The notes under the pieces: generated by a model | The model's input: the letters and a program-made list of their open reading frames with translations, nothing else | The model's database searches: none | Told to the model about the DNA's origin: nothing | Source of the DNA: Hirudo medicinalis | Taxonomy: Eukaryota > Annelida > Clitellata > Hirudinida > Hirudinidae | Assembly (NCBI GenBank): GCA_011800805.1 | Contig: MPNW01000294.1 | Coordinates: 1 to 54,705 of the forward strand | DNA: 54,705 nt | Reading direction: 5' to 3' | Program-made: the position numbers and the translations under genes | Part shown: piece by piece, positions 43,190-53,528 of the stretch | How the letters are laid out: the number at the start of each line of letters is the position of its first letter | How positions within the stretch are numbered: the stretch's first letter is position 1

Positions 43190-46100
43190 GTTGACGAACG
43201 AGAACGACAACTACTTTGGCTGCAACTGCAGGTCCGGACAGAACGCTACTCTCGATCATTGGCTACTCTCGATCATTGTCAGACGACATGTATTGGCGAT
43301 CAGGCTAAAGCGCCTTCACCTATAACATCAAGGCGAAATCGTGCTTCCTGAAGTCTAACTTCGCCATGCTGAAGCCATTCGCTGACGCGGTCGCCAGCAA
43401 GGTGGCGATCATCAGCAGCGCAAAGGACACTGATACTCTAGTCGAGCTGTTCTTCTTTCTGGCCTCTCTTCTTTCTGGTCTCTATGGTCAATTAAACCAG
43501 CCAGCTTCGTAACGACCTAGTCTTCAACGACGTGGTCAATCCTTACCTCTGGCTGTCCGCACTGATCAACGCCGACGACATCGTGTTCCCGTCCCATGAT
43601 GGCAATACCGCAATGCAGCAGTGCCGCGCTGCAGTCATCATTCTGTCCGACGATTCCGAGATTCAGATCCACTTTGTTCACACCGTGCAGATCTCCTTGC
43701 CCAACAGAGGCAACGGGACGTCAGTCCTGCAGCGCAACAACACCTCGACCACATACAACTCTATCTTTTGTCGCATATCACGTCACGGCCAACCTGGCTG
43801 AAAATCAGATACTTCTGATGTGCTGGCGACAAGCGCGACATAGTCAGCCCTGCCCTGCAGACCTATGAATCGAACCTTGTGTTCAATAATTCCGTCTACG
43901 TTCGTACTGAATGAAAGAGCTCAAAGTACAGAATGGCTTCCGCGTCGTCGAGCACAGCACCGATGCCGATATCATCTCGTTGCTCGTCGGTGTCCAGTTC
44001 TATGAGGCGCTGGTCAAGGCTGACATAGACTAAGAGCCCTTCATTACCGTAGATGATCAAACTCCCAAGGGCGTCGAAGCTCATGACCGGTAGATCTGCG
44101 TCTATACTGGAACACGACAGCACTACCGCATAACCTTTCGTACCGTCCTAGCGGCGGCAATCGGTCATGTGCTGACCGAACCCATCGTGCTGTAAACATA
44201 TGTCCAAAACTTCGACTAGTCGGATCACTTCACCGGTGACATCTTCGTGCTGTTCTCGATCGATCGTCGCGGCATTGCCGTCGTGATCGTAAACATGGAT
44301 GCTGCTGCGATTGAGCTCTACCGTATCAGCAACAATTCACTGGTATATCTTCTGTCTGGCTACCAGTTTCTGCGCCAACTAGACGATTATGATATGTCGT
44401 CGATCTCCGACCAGGTGGACTCGCTGAGTCTGAGAAGGACCACCGGCGATTGTCAACGGGTTGCACAGGAAAGTAACGACGTTCTTCTTGGTTGACTAGG
44501 CCATGCCTAACCACAAGCCAGTATCCCAACCGCAAGCCCAACATCTATGTGATGACAACGCAGGACGTGAACGATAAGAACAACAGCCTGTCGACCAAGG
44601 CTACGCAATGGTTCTGCTTCTCCAACATCGATTTGTAGATATACATCGGCGATGACAGTCTAAACGCCTTAGCGCGTTCGCTAGCCTACGCCAAGTCGAT
44701 CGCTGACACCGATCTACACTCTACTCGCCTGCAACCACTAAATCATCAGCATCATTAAGACCGACGACAAGGGCCGCGCTATCTTCACGCCTAGCTCAAC
44801 CCGCAGCAACGACGATAAGGCGATCTTCCCAGTGGGAGTTAGCTAGATGTCCTAGAAGACCCACCTTTATCGATACGGGCCTCACAGTTCTTATGTATAA
44901 CGACCAGTGGCCGCGCTGTTGATGAAAAGCTCGACATCGGCATTCTGCTGTAGGGCACGATTATTCGGTATACGTACCGACTGCTCCGGCGGCAAGGTAG
45001 CCAGACTCTCAAAGTGTCATTGCGTTTCGCTGACGAGTTACTTACGACCATCAACACCAAGACGCTTCTGAAAACCGTGTGAAAACCGTGAGCGAGTAGA
45101 TCACAGCCGAAGACCGCATCGTCGACATCATCAACAGCGATAACTGGGTGTGTGCTCTCCGCTTATATGACGACGACGATGTATTAGCTCAGCAACACAT
45201 TTAAAGAATCATGCATGTCAGCTCGCGTCATTGGCCTGAAGTGATGAGCAGTAGATCCCGGCGACAAGCAGTTTGATGTGATACTCGACTTTTAAGAAAA
45301 GACCGAGTCGTGCAAGGCGCTTTCGGTTCCGGTTACTATCATCGGCGCCAAGGCGTATGTGACGGTCGCGACCATCGAAGTCAACTTATTAACCTCATCA
45401 ACTACCAAGTAAAGACCCCAATAACTGGTATTTCGACCAGCGTATGATGGGCCTTGAACTGCGTAATCTATACGGCCTACCTGATCGATGGTTTGCTGGG
45501 CGCCATTGGCAAGCTGCGCACCGGCGTAACGGCGTAGCTATGGCCTCAAAGGGTAGCCTGTCTAAGGACAAGCTAGTAGCTTCCTATTCGACAGGATCAA
45601 AACAGATTCCCATGGCAAGACGACTTATCGACTTTAGCATCCAGCCGTTCAACAGCACGGTGCGTATGATGAGCGTCACTTGGATCAATGACGCGTTCGG
45701 CCATGCCATCGGCGATCTGATCGTGCACGATCAGATCGTGTTGACAGTAGACATGCTGTGCTTCATGGCCATAGTGATTTCGTTGCAGTAAACGCTCTAC
45801 GTCACCAACACCGACTCGTCTGCTGGCGACTACATTCTGTCGATCAACACAACGGATGATCGGTGACGCTATCCTGTCGCAGGCAGTTTCGCAGGCAGTT
45901 GACGCTCAAGCTCGGCAAGTGCCTAATACTAAGTATCACGCTGATGTCGATAACTACAGACACGGCCGGCCAGATGATGCAGCGCGCCAATGCAAATAGT
46001 CTGACTGTAGAAATAGGAGCTATCCTTACCTCTGCGTTCCGACCAGCTGCTGGTGACGGCCCACGTGGTGATGGACATGTCTCTCACTTTCTTGTCGCGC

Positions 46101-47610
46101 AGCTACAGATAACTTCTGGCAACAATCATGCTGGAAGCTACCCATGTCAGTATCAGCGTCTCCAAATCCTCAGCCTCCGACGTGCCGTCGCTGCGGATGA
46201 TGTTCGACCGCTATCCTGACGGCTACGCCGAGCAGCAGACTACGAGCCGGGGCATTGTCAATGCTCTATGTCAGCAAGCTGAGCGTCGAGGCCGGCATAA
46301 CCAACGATCCGGAGCTGTGCGAGCGCATCCATGGTGCAATCTTCAGTGTGCTGAATTTATACCAGTCGTCGTCGAGCCGCTTGGGCCTCTAGAGTCCTAG
46401 CTCGTGTGGTCTCCGACTTGATGTCTATGTCTCAGACATCATGACCACGGCACGTTAAAATGGCTTTGACGTACAGCGTAAGCGATTATGCAGACGCTAA
46501 ACAGCCTACAGAATGCCATCGCGCTACGATATCAATGTCGATGACCGTAACTTGAAGACCATAACTTGAAGCGAGCGCCTATTAGACTCTAAGTGCTAGC
46601 GTGCAACAAGAAAGCCTCAGCCGACGATCTCTGCTATTTCGCTGACATCAAGCTTGAAGTCTTTACCAGTCCGATGGCGGGGTGACGCACATGGGTGCAT
46701 CGTTCGCGCTCTATGACGGTGCGCAGCGTTCGCAGAGTACCTTCAACACCGCTCTCCAGCTCGCCGGCACGATGTCAGAGTTCGACTGATACCGCTCCTC
46801 GGACCATGCTCTCTTCTGCGTGATTTTGTCGCTATACTGGCGTGGGCAACCAAGAGTAATTCCGCGCCTTCGGTGGTCACGGCGTTAGTCAAGATGGTGA
46901 CGGCCGATCGTGCTACTACCAGTGGATTAAAACCCAAAATGATACCTAGATACTGTTTGTAGCGCACGTACCGCAAGTCGGCAACAAGGCTATCTCGCTT
47001 TAACAATTAGTAGCACCGCTCACACTGATACCTACTTGCAGCGAATCGGCGGCACCGACCCTCCAGCTACCCCAATGTCGATCATCAGCAAGAACAAGAA
47101 CCATGCGCAGGCGATAGTGACTACGATCCGCCGTCACAGTCTAGCTACTTCCCCGCAGTAGCGACAGCTTCACCATCGAGAACACTTACTACCGGATCGC
47201 AGGCAGTGAGGCCAGTGTAACGGATGTCAATCAGAACGAACGCTTCAACGCTTCGTGATGATGATCAAGCTCATCGAGCTCAACGACTGACCGCTGTGCA
47301 TCGTCCTCACCTACATGCTCCAGCCGACTCCTAGATCGACAATCCGAGGCTAGTAAACAGCAAAATACTGTCGAACTTCCCTTGGCTAAAGAATATGGAG
47401 GCCGTCCATCTTGAGGTCCGAGACGACCGTTTCGTTGCCGCCATGAACATCAAGAGAGCCCCAGTCACCAGTTCACGATCGCCTATATGGTACGCACTGT
47501 AACGCCTAGCATCTATACCCACCAGGCAGCCAACGCAAAGGACATGTATCATCTGCGGTACTCGGCACATACGGCGACTAGCAGAATAGAGGTGAAGGCA
47601 GAATAGAGAT
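43190..47610 (+). pseudogene. Alpha-2-macroglobulin family protein remnant
   Basis: These large periplasmic lipoprotein-like protease traps pair with PBP1C. The N-terminus resembles the PAN/Apple-like segment of Rhizobiales members: QLQVRTERYSRSLATLDHCQ then TTCIGDQA, and FAMLKPFADAVASKV. Next comes a domain with AIELYRISNNSLVYLLSGYQ then FLRQLDDYD, then ATQWFCFSNIDL, then MMGLELRNLYGLPDRW and STVRMMSVTW (family LGLELRDLYGRLIDG and GTVRMMAVAW), and a C-terminal piece EVRDDRFVAAMNIKRAPV. The 4.4-kb span is about 1 kb shorter than relatives of roughly 1,820 residues, so internal deletions are likely. Tandem duplications lie at 43245-43278 (17 bp) and 45877-45900 (12 bp). Confidence 0.75.
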
Positions 47611-47759
47611 TTGCTTCGGTTCCGCATTAGCTCTGGAGAGATTACTGCTTCCCATCATCCGCCTGCAGGCTCCTTCTCTCCGTGAAAGACGTGAAAAGGG
47701 GCAAGCGACTACGTCGAAGCTAATACCATCCCCGTTCTTCACGGGTAGAAGGTTATGAG

Positions 47760-49060
47760 TGATGAGCGCGCTATACTCTCCGCAGAAGCCGTGCGGAGGA
47801 TCGCGCTCTGGGCAGCTGACGTCTCATGCGGCCGACATCGCGCTGCGCAACGAGTCCAGCATCACCAGGAACCAAGATCACCCTACTACAGCAGAAATTT
47901 GCAAGCGGTCCTGGATACTATGGTACGCGAGGTGGCCTAGCGGCTGGGACCGCGCATTTCGGTCGCCATGATGATGGTCGACGTCGTTACCGGCGAAATC
48001 CTTGGCGAGATTGGCTCAGCCCACTATCTCGACGCCTCGCGCTTGGGGACGCCTTGCGCTCGGGCTGAATCAAAATGATACGCACCGTGCGCTAACTCCG
48101 CTCGACGCTGAATTCGACATACGCCACTAGGGCGACGTGTTGGTGCAAGACGAACGTTGCGGCTATCACTCAACGTGCTGGCGATCCGCTTTCTCGACGC
48201 GGTTAGGCTGCTCCAGCTGAAAGCGCGCCTCCGCCGGGATAACGTGACGTTACAACTGTCAGCAGGCTAAACTTCTGGCCTTGCTATCGGCCTTGGCGGC
48301 AGCGTCACCTTGAGCGACCTCTTCTATCTCGACACTAGACTGGCTAATGGCAGTTGTGTTAATGGCAGTTGTGCCAAGATCCTCAGCGAGGGCGCGGAGA
48401 ATGAGAGCCTACCATGCTCGCCAACAGCACCATTTTGGAAAAGCGAGTCTTTGATAGATCAGCGACATCCTCTCGTGCGTTAAGGCGCTAATAAAAGGGA
48501 ACCAAGTAGGCCATTGACTACAAGAATGGTACATCTTACGATTATCTTGAAGCCTTATATGTCAGCTATGATGGGAGCTTGTTTTCGACATCTAGACCGG
48601 ACAGTCTGATGCCGGCTTCATACTCGATCTGTCGGGTTATGTCTCGGTTGCTTCTTCCATCTTGTTCGAGGCTTTCGTCCGTTTCTTCTTACCGTCAATG
48701 CCTTACCGCGTGCCGGCAGGCGTCTCGCGCAGGACCCTAGACGAACTACTGATAACAGCTGAATGTTTCTCGTTTGCTGAGCTGCTACTGACGATCGCTG
48801 AGTAGCCGTGACGGATACACCCCCCCCCGCAGATCGTCTGTTTGCCCGATAGCGCTATGGTCGAGCTCGAATCGGTGTCCACGGGTACCACCCAACTGGT
48901 CATCAAATTGCAAGGCAGATACACACCGTTACGCTTGTTCGCCATTGGCCTGAGCACATTTAATCCTAAACCTCTCCTAATATCGCTCAGGTCACGGCAT
49001 GGATTCCAAATACTTTCCGCTCACCCTACTCGTTCACAAGATCAGGAATGGCAAGCTTTC
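47760..49060 (+). pseudogene. pbpC: Penicillin-binding protein 1C remnant lacking its transglycosylase domain
   Basis: PBP1C polymerises and cross-links peptidoglycan. Pieces match only the second half: HAADIALR, LGPRISVAMMMVDVVTGEIL then GEIGSA (family LGPRLSVAIVVVDHATGEVLASVGSA), LRLSLNVLAIRFLDAVRLLQ (family LQLSLNVPAIALLDAVGP), GLAIGLGGSVTLSDL, and the C-terminal domain VIKLQGRYTPLRLFAIGL. Only about 150 bases separate it from the alpha-2-macroglobulin end, so the roughly 300-residue transglycosylase half has been deleted. The active-site Ser-Thr-Leu-Lys and Lys-Thr-Gly motifs are degraded. A C9 tract lies at 48820-48828 and a 15-bp duplication at 48345-48374. Confidence 0.7.
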
Positions 49061-49283
49061 TTGGTCGCTTCCGCAAATTTTCGACTTGGAAACCAAGCGG
49101 ATGCATCGAGCGCGCACAGTCAATACATTGTCGTCAAACGGCTGCGTAATGCTGCCAAATCCAACATCGCGCAAATGCCACCATAGTAAATGAAGTATCA
49201 CAAACGCAGACGGTTGGCTGTAGCGCAGCCCTCACTTTTGTCATTATCATTCTCATGAACGAGCAACGCAAACTAGAAGTGTC

Positions 49284-49315
49284 CAGAATCCATGCCGTGC
49301 AGAATCCATGCCGTG
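49284..49315. repeat. Perfect 16-bp tandem duplication
   Basis: Two identical 16-base copies (49284-49299 and 49300-49315) in non-coding sequence upstream of cysP. Confidence 0.85.
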
Positions 49316-49570
49316 ATAGTTACACCGCTATTGCTTTCTAGAACGGCGCGCGACGCGACACGACTGGGCATCACGCAAGACAGCTAACTACCTGCCAAAC
49401 GATCTGCCTATCTATGATACCTGGCCACCGGCCGAATCACCCACCATCCCTCTCCTTTTTTCTTTGCTACTGTAGCTAACTTCCACTACCCCTCATCGTT
49501 CGCGGCTAACGCATTGCATCGACGCGGTCGCTCAGTAATTTTTCAGAGAGCAAAATTGCCACTGGTCCCA

Positions 49571-49608
49571 CATATAGCGGAAATTCGCCCATATAGCGAA
49601 AATTCGCC
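49571..49608. repeat. 19-bp tandem duplication upstream of cysP
   Basis: Two 19-base copies (49571-49589 and 49590-49608) differ at one base. They lie about 90 bases before the cysP start, close enough to matter for its promoter. Confidence 0.85.
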
Positions 49609-49696
49609 GATGCAGCCTGAAATTTAAAATATGCACCATATCTAATTTTCTACCAGTCGATAGAATAGAATCATATTCAAACGGAGGCAGAAGTAG

Positions 49697-50721
49697 ATGA
49701 CTTCACGCAGATCTGTGCTGCTCTCGGCCCTTATTGCTGGTGTCGTGCAGTTCGGCGGGCTGGGCCTTGTTTATGCTGACGATATCCTGCTCAATGTGTC
49801 ATACGATCCCACCCGCGAGCTATACAAGGATTACAACGCCGCTTTCGCCAAGCACTGGAAGGTCGAGACCGGCGAAACAGTGACGATCAAGCAATCGCAT
49901 GGTGGCTCGGGCAAGCAGGCTCGTGCGGTGATCGATGGCCTCGACGCCGACGTTGCTACTCTAGCACTCGAAAGCGACATCACCACAATCGTCGAGAAGT
50001 CGAAGAAGATCAATCCAGGCTGGCGCGCCAAACTGCCGAACAATTCTTCACCTTATACCTCGACCATCATCTTCCTGGTACGCAATGGCAACCCCAAAAG
50101 CATCAACGACTGGGGTGACCTGATCAAGGACGGCGTACAGGTTATAACGCCGAACCCTAAGACGTCGGGTGGTGCGCGCTGGAACTACCTTGCTGCTTGG
50201 GCCTGGGCCAACAAAAAATTGGGCGGCGACGAGGCAAAGACCAAGAAATTCGTGGCCAATCTCTACGCTCATGTGCCGATCCTTGATACCGGTGCTCGCG
50301 GCTCGACCGTGACTTTTGCCGAACGTGAACAGGGCGATGTGCTGCTAGCCTGGGAAAACGAGCCTACCTCGCACTCGACGAGTTCGGCGCCGGCAAGTTC
50401 GACATCGTCTTCCCGTCATCCTCGATCCTGGTTGAGCCGCCGGTTACCGTCGTCGATGCCGTGGTCGACGCTAAGGGCACTCGCAAGGTGGCGGAAGCCT
50501 ATCTCAACTATCTCTACTCGGCCGAAGGCCAAACGATCGCAGCCAAGCATCACTACAGGCCATCCAAGCCGGAGTTGGTATCAGCGACTGACCTGCAGAA
50601 GCAGCCAGAACTTAAGCTCATCTCGATCGACGATCCGATTTTCGGTGGCTGGATAAGAGCGCAGCAATATCATTTCGGTGATGGTGGTATATTCGACCAG
50701 ATATGTAAGCCGGCCCAGTAA
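49697..50721 (+). pseudogene. cysP: Sulfate ABC transporter solute-binding protein, single frameshift
   Basis: Periplasmic sulfate-binding protein (CysP/Sbp family). The start ATG follows GGAGG at 49683-49687. Seen: signal peptide of 27 residues ending in VYA, the family signature [11 protein letters not shown], then a normal body. At 50362-50363 one base is missing (the frame should give Glu-Ala-Tyr-Leu), after which the correct protein continues in the next frame to TAA at 50719-50721 ([36 protein letters not shown]). With the base counted, the length is about 341 residues, the family norm. Without it the protein stops at 319 residues with a wrong C-terminal third. Very recent lesion, or a sequencing error. 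Confidence 0.9.
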
Positions 50722-50739
50722 ATCTAAGACCAGGACCAC

Positions 50740-51591
50740 ATGCACATAGCTTCCGCTCAGATGGGGTGGCGGTTCAAAAAGCCGAGTGTCATTCCGGGTT
50801 TCGGACTGACACTCGGCTTCACGCTGACCTACCTCACTCTCATCATCATCATACCGCTTGCCTGGCTTGTCTGGCGTTCGGCCTCGCTTGGCTGGACCGA
50901 TTTCTTAGCTATCACCACCGATAAACGTACCGTCAAGGCGCTTGAGATCAGCTTCAGTACAGCCTTAATTGCCGCTACCATTAACGTTGTCTTTGGCACA
51001 TTAGTCGCCTGGGTTCTGGTACGCTACGCCTTACCAGGCCGCCGCATTTTCGATGCCATTATCGACCTGCCTTTCGCCTTACCGACGGCTGTTGCCGGCA
51101 TCGCATTAACTACACTCTATTCGCCCAAGGGTTGGATTGGCAGCTTACTGGTCTCATTTGGCATAAAGGTTGCCTACACCCCGCTCGGCATCGTCATCGC
51201 ACTCGTCTTCATTGGCCTGCCCTTCGTGGTTCGTACAGTGCAACCGATTATCGAGGAAATCGACAAGGAGGTCGAGGAGGTCGCAGCAACGCTCGGTGCT
51301 AGCCGCTGCCAGACTTTCACTAGCGTGCTGTTTCCAGGATTGACGCCGGCTGTCATCACCGGCTTCGCGCTCGCCTTTGCACGTGGCGTCGGTGAATACG
51401 GTTCGGTCATCTTCATTGCCGGCAATCTACCCTACGTATCGGAGATCGCTCCTCTGCTGATCGTCATCCGACTCGAGGAGTACGATTATCCGGCTGCCAC
51501 CGCAATCGCCGTTGTCATGCTGACGTTGTCGTTTGCCATGCTTTTCGTTATCAACCTCATGCAGGCGTGGACTCGCAAACGCTATGGCTGA
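50740..51591 (+). CDS. cysT: Sulfate ABC transporter permease CysT
   Basis: An intact 283-residue inner-membrane permease (older name CysU) that forms the sulfate/thiosulfate channel with CysW. About six membrane helices are visible, plus the cytoplasmic EAA loop that docks on CysA ([12 protein letters not shown], residues 179-190) and the conserved [15 protein letters not shown] stretch near residue 216. The start at 50740 lies 18 bases after the cysP stop with AGGA a few bases upstream. The end overlaps the cysW start by eight bases, which implies translational coupling. Confidence 0.93.
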   Translation: MHIASAQMGWRFKKPSVIPGFGLTLGFTLTYLTLIIIIPLAWLVWRSASLGWTDFLAITTDKRTVKALEISFSTALIAATINVVFGTLVAWVLVRYALPGRRIFDAIIDLPFALPTAVAGIALTTLYSPKGWIGSLLVSFGIKVAYTPLGIVIALVFIGLPFVVRTVQPIIEEIDKEVEEVAATLGASRCQTFTSVLFPGLTPAVITGFALAFARGVGEYGSVIFIAGNLPYVSEIAPLLIVIRLEEYDYPAATAIAVVMLTLSFAMLFVINLMQAWTRKRYG

Positions 51592-52468
51592 TCCAGAGCT
51601 CTATCCCGCCGATCAGACCCACAAGCACGTTTCGCTAGCCACCAGCGAAAGCCCCCTAGCCAGCTTCGTTATCGTAGCCTTGGCCTTTACTTTCCTTTGC
51701 ATCTTTCTACTGTTGCCGCTGGTGGTGGTATTCGAACAGGCTTTCGCCAATGGTTTTGGTCCCTTTTTTACGGCTGTTTGCGACCCCGACACTATTTCGG
51801 CGATCAAGCTAACGCTGCTAGTTGCGGTGATCTCAGTGCCGCTCAACGTAGTCTTCGGCGTAGCCGCTGCCTGGGCTATCGCCAAATTCGAGTTCAATGG
51901 CAAAAGTCTTCTGATCACCATGATCGATCTACCCTTCTCGGTCTCACCAGTTACCTCCGGGCTGGTTTATGTGTTGCTCTTCGGTGCTACCAGCCTGCTC
52001 GGGCCGTGGCTCAAAATGCACGGCATTGTCATCCTGTTCGCTGTGCCCGGCATCGTCTTGGCGACCGTCTTCGTTACCTTCCCATTCGTTGCCCGCGAGC
52101 TGATTCCGCTTATGCAGGAACAGGGCACCGATGACGAGGAGGTAGCGCTGTTGCTCGGCGCCAATGGTTGGCAGACCTTCTGGCATGTAACGTTGCCAAA
52201 AATCAAATGGGGCCTACTCTACGGTGTGTTACTGTGCAATGCCCGCGCTATGGGCGAGTTCGGTGCTGTGTCGGTCGTATCGGGTCATACCAGAGGTCTG
52301 ACCAACACCATGCCGCTGCATGTCGAGATCCTGTACAACGAATATAATGCCATCGGTGCCTTTGCCGTAGCATCCGTACTAGCCAGCCTCGCACTTGTGA
52401 CGCTTGTGCTTAAAACCATTCTCGAGCTCCGATACGGTACCGAGATCACCGCCATGCAAGGACATTGA
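51584..52468 (+). CDS. cysW: Sulfate ABC transporter permease CysW
   Basis: An intact 294-residue partner permease. I chose ATG at 51584, which overlaps the end of cysT, rather than the upstream codon at 51533 that would extend the protein into the cysT membrane region. It has about six membrane helices, the EAA loop ([12 protein letters not shown], residues 185-196) and the [18 protein letters not shown] stretch typical of CysW. It sits in the cytoplasmic membrane with CysT and is powered by CysA. Confidence 0.93.
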   Translation: MADPELYPADQTHKHVSLATSESPLASFVIVALAFTFLCIFLLLPLVVVFEQAFANGFGPFFTAVCDPDTISAIKLTLLVAVISVPLNVVFGVAAAWAIAKFEFNGKSLLITMIDLPFSVSPVTSGLVYVLLFGATSLLGPWLKMHGIVILFAVPGIVLATVFVTFPFVARELIPLMQEQGTDDEEVALLLGANGWQTFWHVTLPKIKWGLLYGVLLCNARAMGEFGAVSVVSGHTRGLTNTMPLHVEILYNEYNAIGAFAVASVLASLALVTLVLKTILELRYGTEITAMQGH

Positions 52469-52481
52469 CAAAGGCAGACTG

Positions 52482-53528
52482 ATGGAAGTACACATTTCCA
52501 ATGTGGATAAGGAATTCGACCGGTTTCCAGCGCTCAACGGTGTATCGCTTAACATCCGCTGGGGTGAGTTAATCGCGCTTCTCGGGCCGTCAGGCTCTGG
52601 CAAGACAACGCTGCTGCGTCTGATCGCTGGGCTCGAAAGGCCAACGCGCGGCACGATCTTTTTCGGCCATGAAGACGCCTCGAGCAAGACGATCCAAGAG
52701 CGCCATGTCGGCTTCGTGTTCCAGCATTATGCCCTATTCCGACACATGACGGTAGCCGACAACATAGGTTTTGGTCTCAAGGTGCGTCCGCCGGGCAAAC
52801 GCCCGAGCAATACCGATATCCGCGCCCGCGCCTCTGAGCTGCTTAACCTCGTGCAGCTCTCAGGGTTTGAGAAGTGTTATCCGGCGCAACTGTCTGGCGG
52901 TCAGCGTCAGCGCGTGGCGCTTGCCCGCGCCATGGCGATTGAACCGAATGTCTTGCTGCTCGACGAACCATTCGGCGCACTCGACGCTCAGGTGCGACGC
53001 GAACTACGCCGCTGGCTGCGCGAGATCCATGATGCGACTGGCCACACTACCATCTTCGTCACCCACGACCAGGAGGAGGCGCTCGAACTTGCTGACCGTG
53101 TGGTGGTTATGAGCCAGGGACGAATCAAGCAGGTTGGCACCGCCGACGATGTCTATAACACACCCAACTCACCCTTCGTTTACGGTTTCATCGGCGAGTC
53201 GAGCTCGTTGCCGGTGAAAGTGGAGAATAGCCAGTTGTGTATTTACGACCGGCCGACCGGATTGTTGGCACCAGACATGCATGACAGTGAGGCAACGCTC
53301 TACTTCCGTCCGCACGACATCGAGTTGCTCGACAAATATGAAGACTGCATCGCCGGTACCGTGGCTGCAAGTCGCCGTGTTGCAGGCATCCGCCGCGTTG
53401 AGCTAGAGATCAGCGGCGGCTGCGAGCGTGTCGAGATTGAATTCCCCGCTAGCCATCCAGCCGTGCAGAAGAGCCGGGTTGCGTTCCGACCGAAGCGCTG
53501 GAAGGTGTTTCCAAAGATCGAAGGCTGA
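52482..53528 (+). CDS. cysA: Sulfate/thiosulfate import ATP-binding protein CysA
   Basis: An intact 348-residue ATPase. The start is ATG at 52482, with AAGG upstream, 13 bases after the cysW stop; the earlier codon at 52404 would overlap cysW. Motifs: Walker A GPSGSGKTT (35-43), Q-loop Gln81, signature LSGGQRQR (137-144), DEPFGALD (161-168), switch His195, then a C-terminal regulatory (TOBE-like) domain containing FRPHDIELL. All catalytic residues are present. It couples ATP hydrolysis to sulfate import by CysT and CysW; whether the system works depends on whether cysP is truly broken. Confidence 0.93.
   Translation: MEVHISNVDKEFDRFPALNGVSLNIRWGELIALLGPSGSGKTTLLRLIAGLERPTRGTIFFGHEDASSKTIQERHVGFVFQHYALFRHMTVADNIGFGLKVRPPGKRPSNTDIRARASELLNLVQLSGFEKCYPAQLSGGQRQRVALARAMAIEPNVLLLDEPFGALDAQVRRELRRWLREIHDATGHTTIFVTHDQEEALELADRVVVMSQGRIKQVGTADDVYNTPNSPFVYGFIGESSSLPVKVENSQLCIYDRPTGLLAPDMHDSEATLYFRPHDIELLDKYEDCIAGTVAASRRVAGIRRVELEISGGCERVEIEFPASHPAVQKSRVAFRPKRWKVFPKIEG

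Larger units (their letters stand above)
49061..49682 (+). promoter_or_regulatory. Upstream region of the sulfate transport operon
   Basis: No gene is recognised between the pbpC remnant and cysP. The last 150 bases are AT-rich and should hold the operon promoter; a TAGAAT-like -10 element sits at about 49661-49666, but no good -35 box is evident. Two tandem duplications (49284-49315 and 49571-49608) are in this stretch. I see no clear CysB-type operator. Confidence 0.35.

Noticed and set aside
7634..49608. Tandem duplications as CRISPR or regulatory repeats
   Set aside because: They come only in pairs, have no spacers, and their units are unrelated in sequence.
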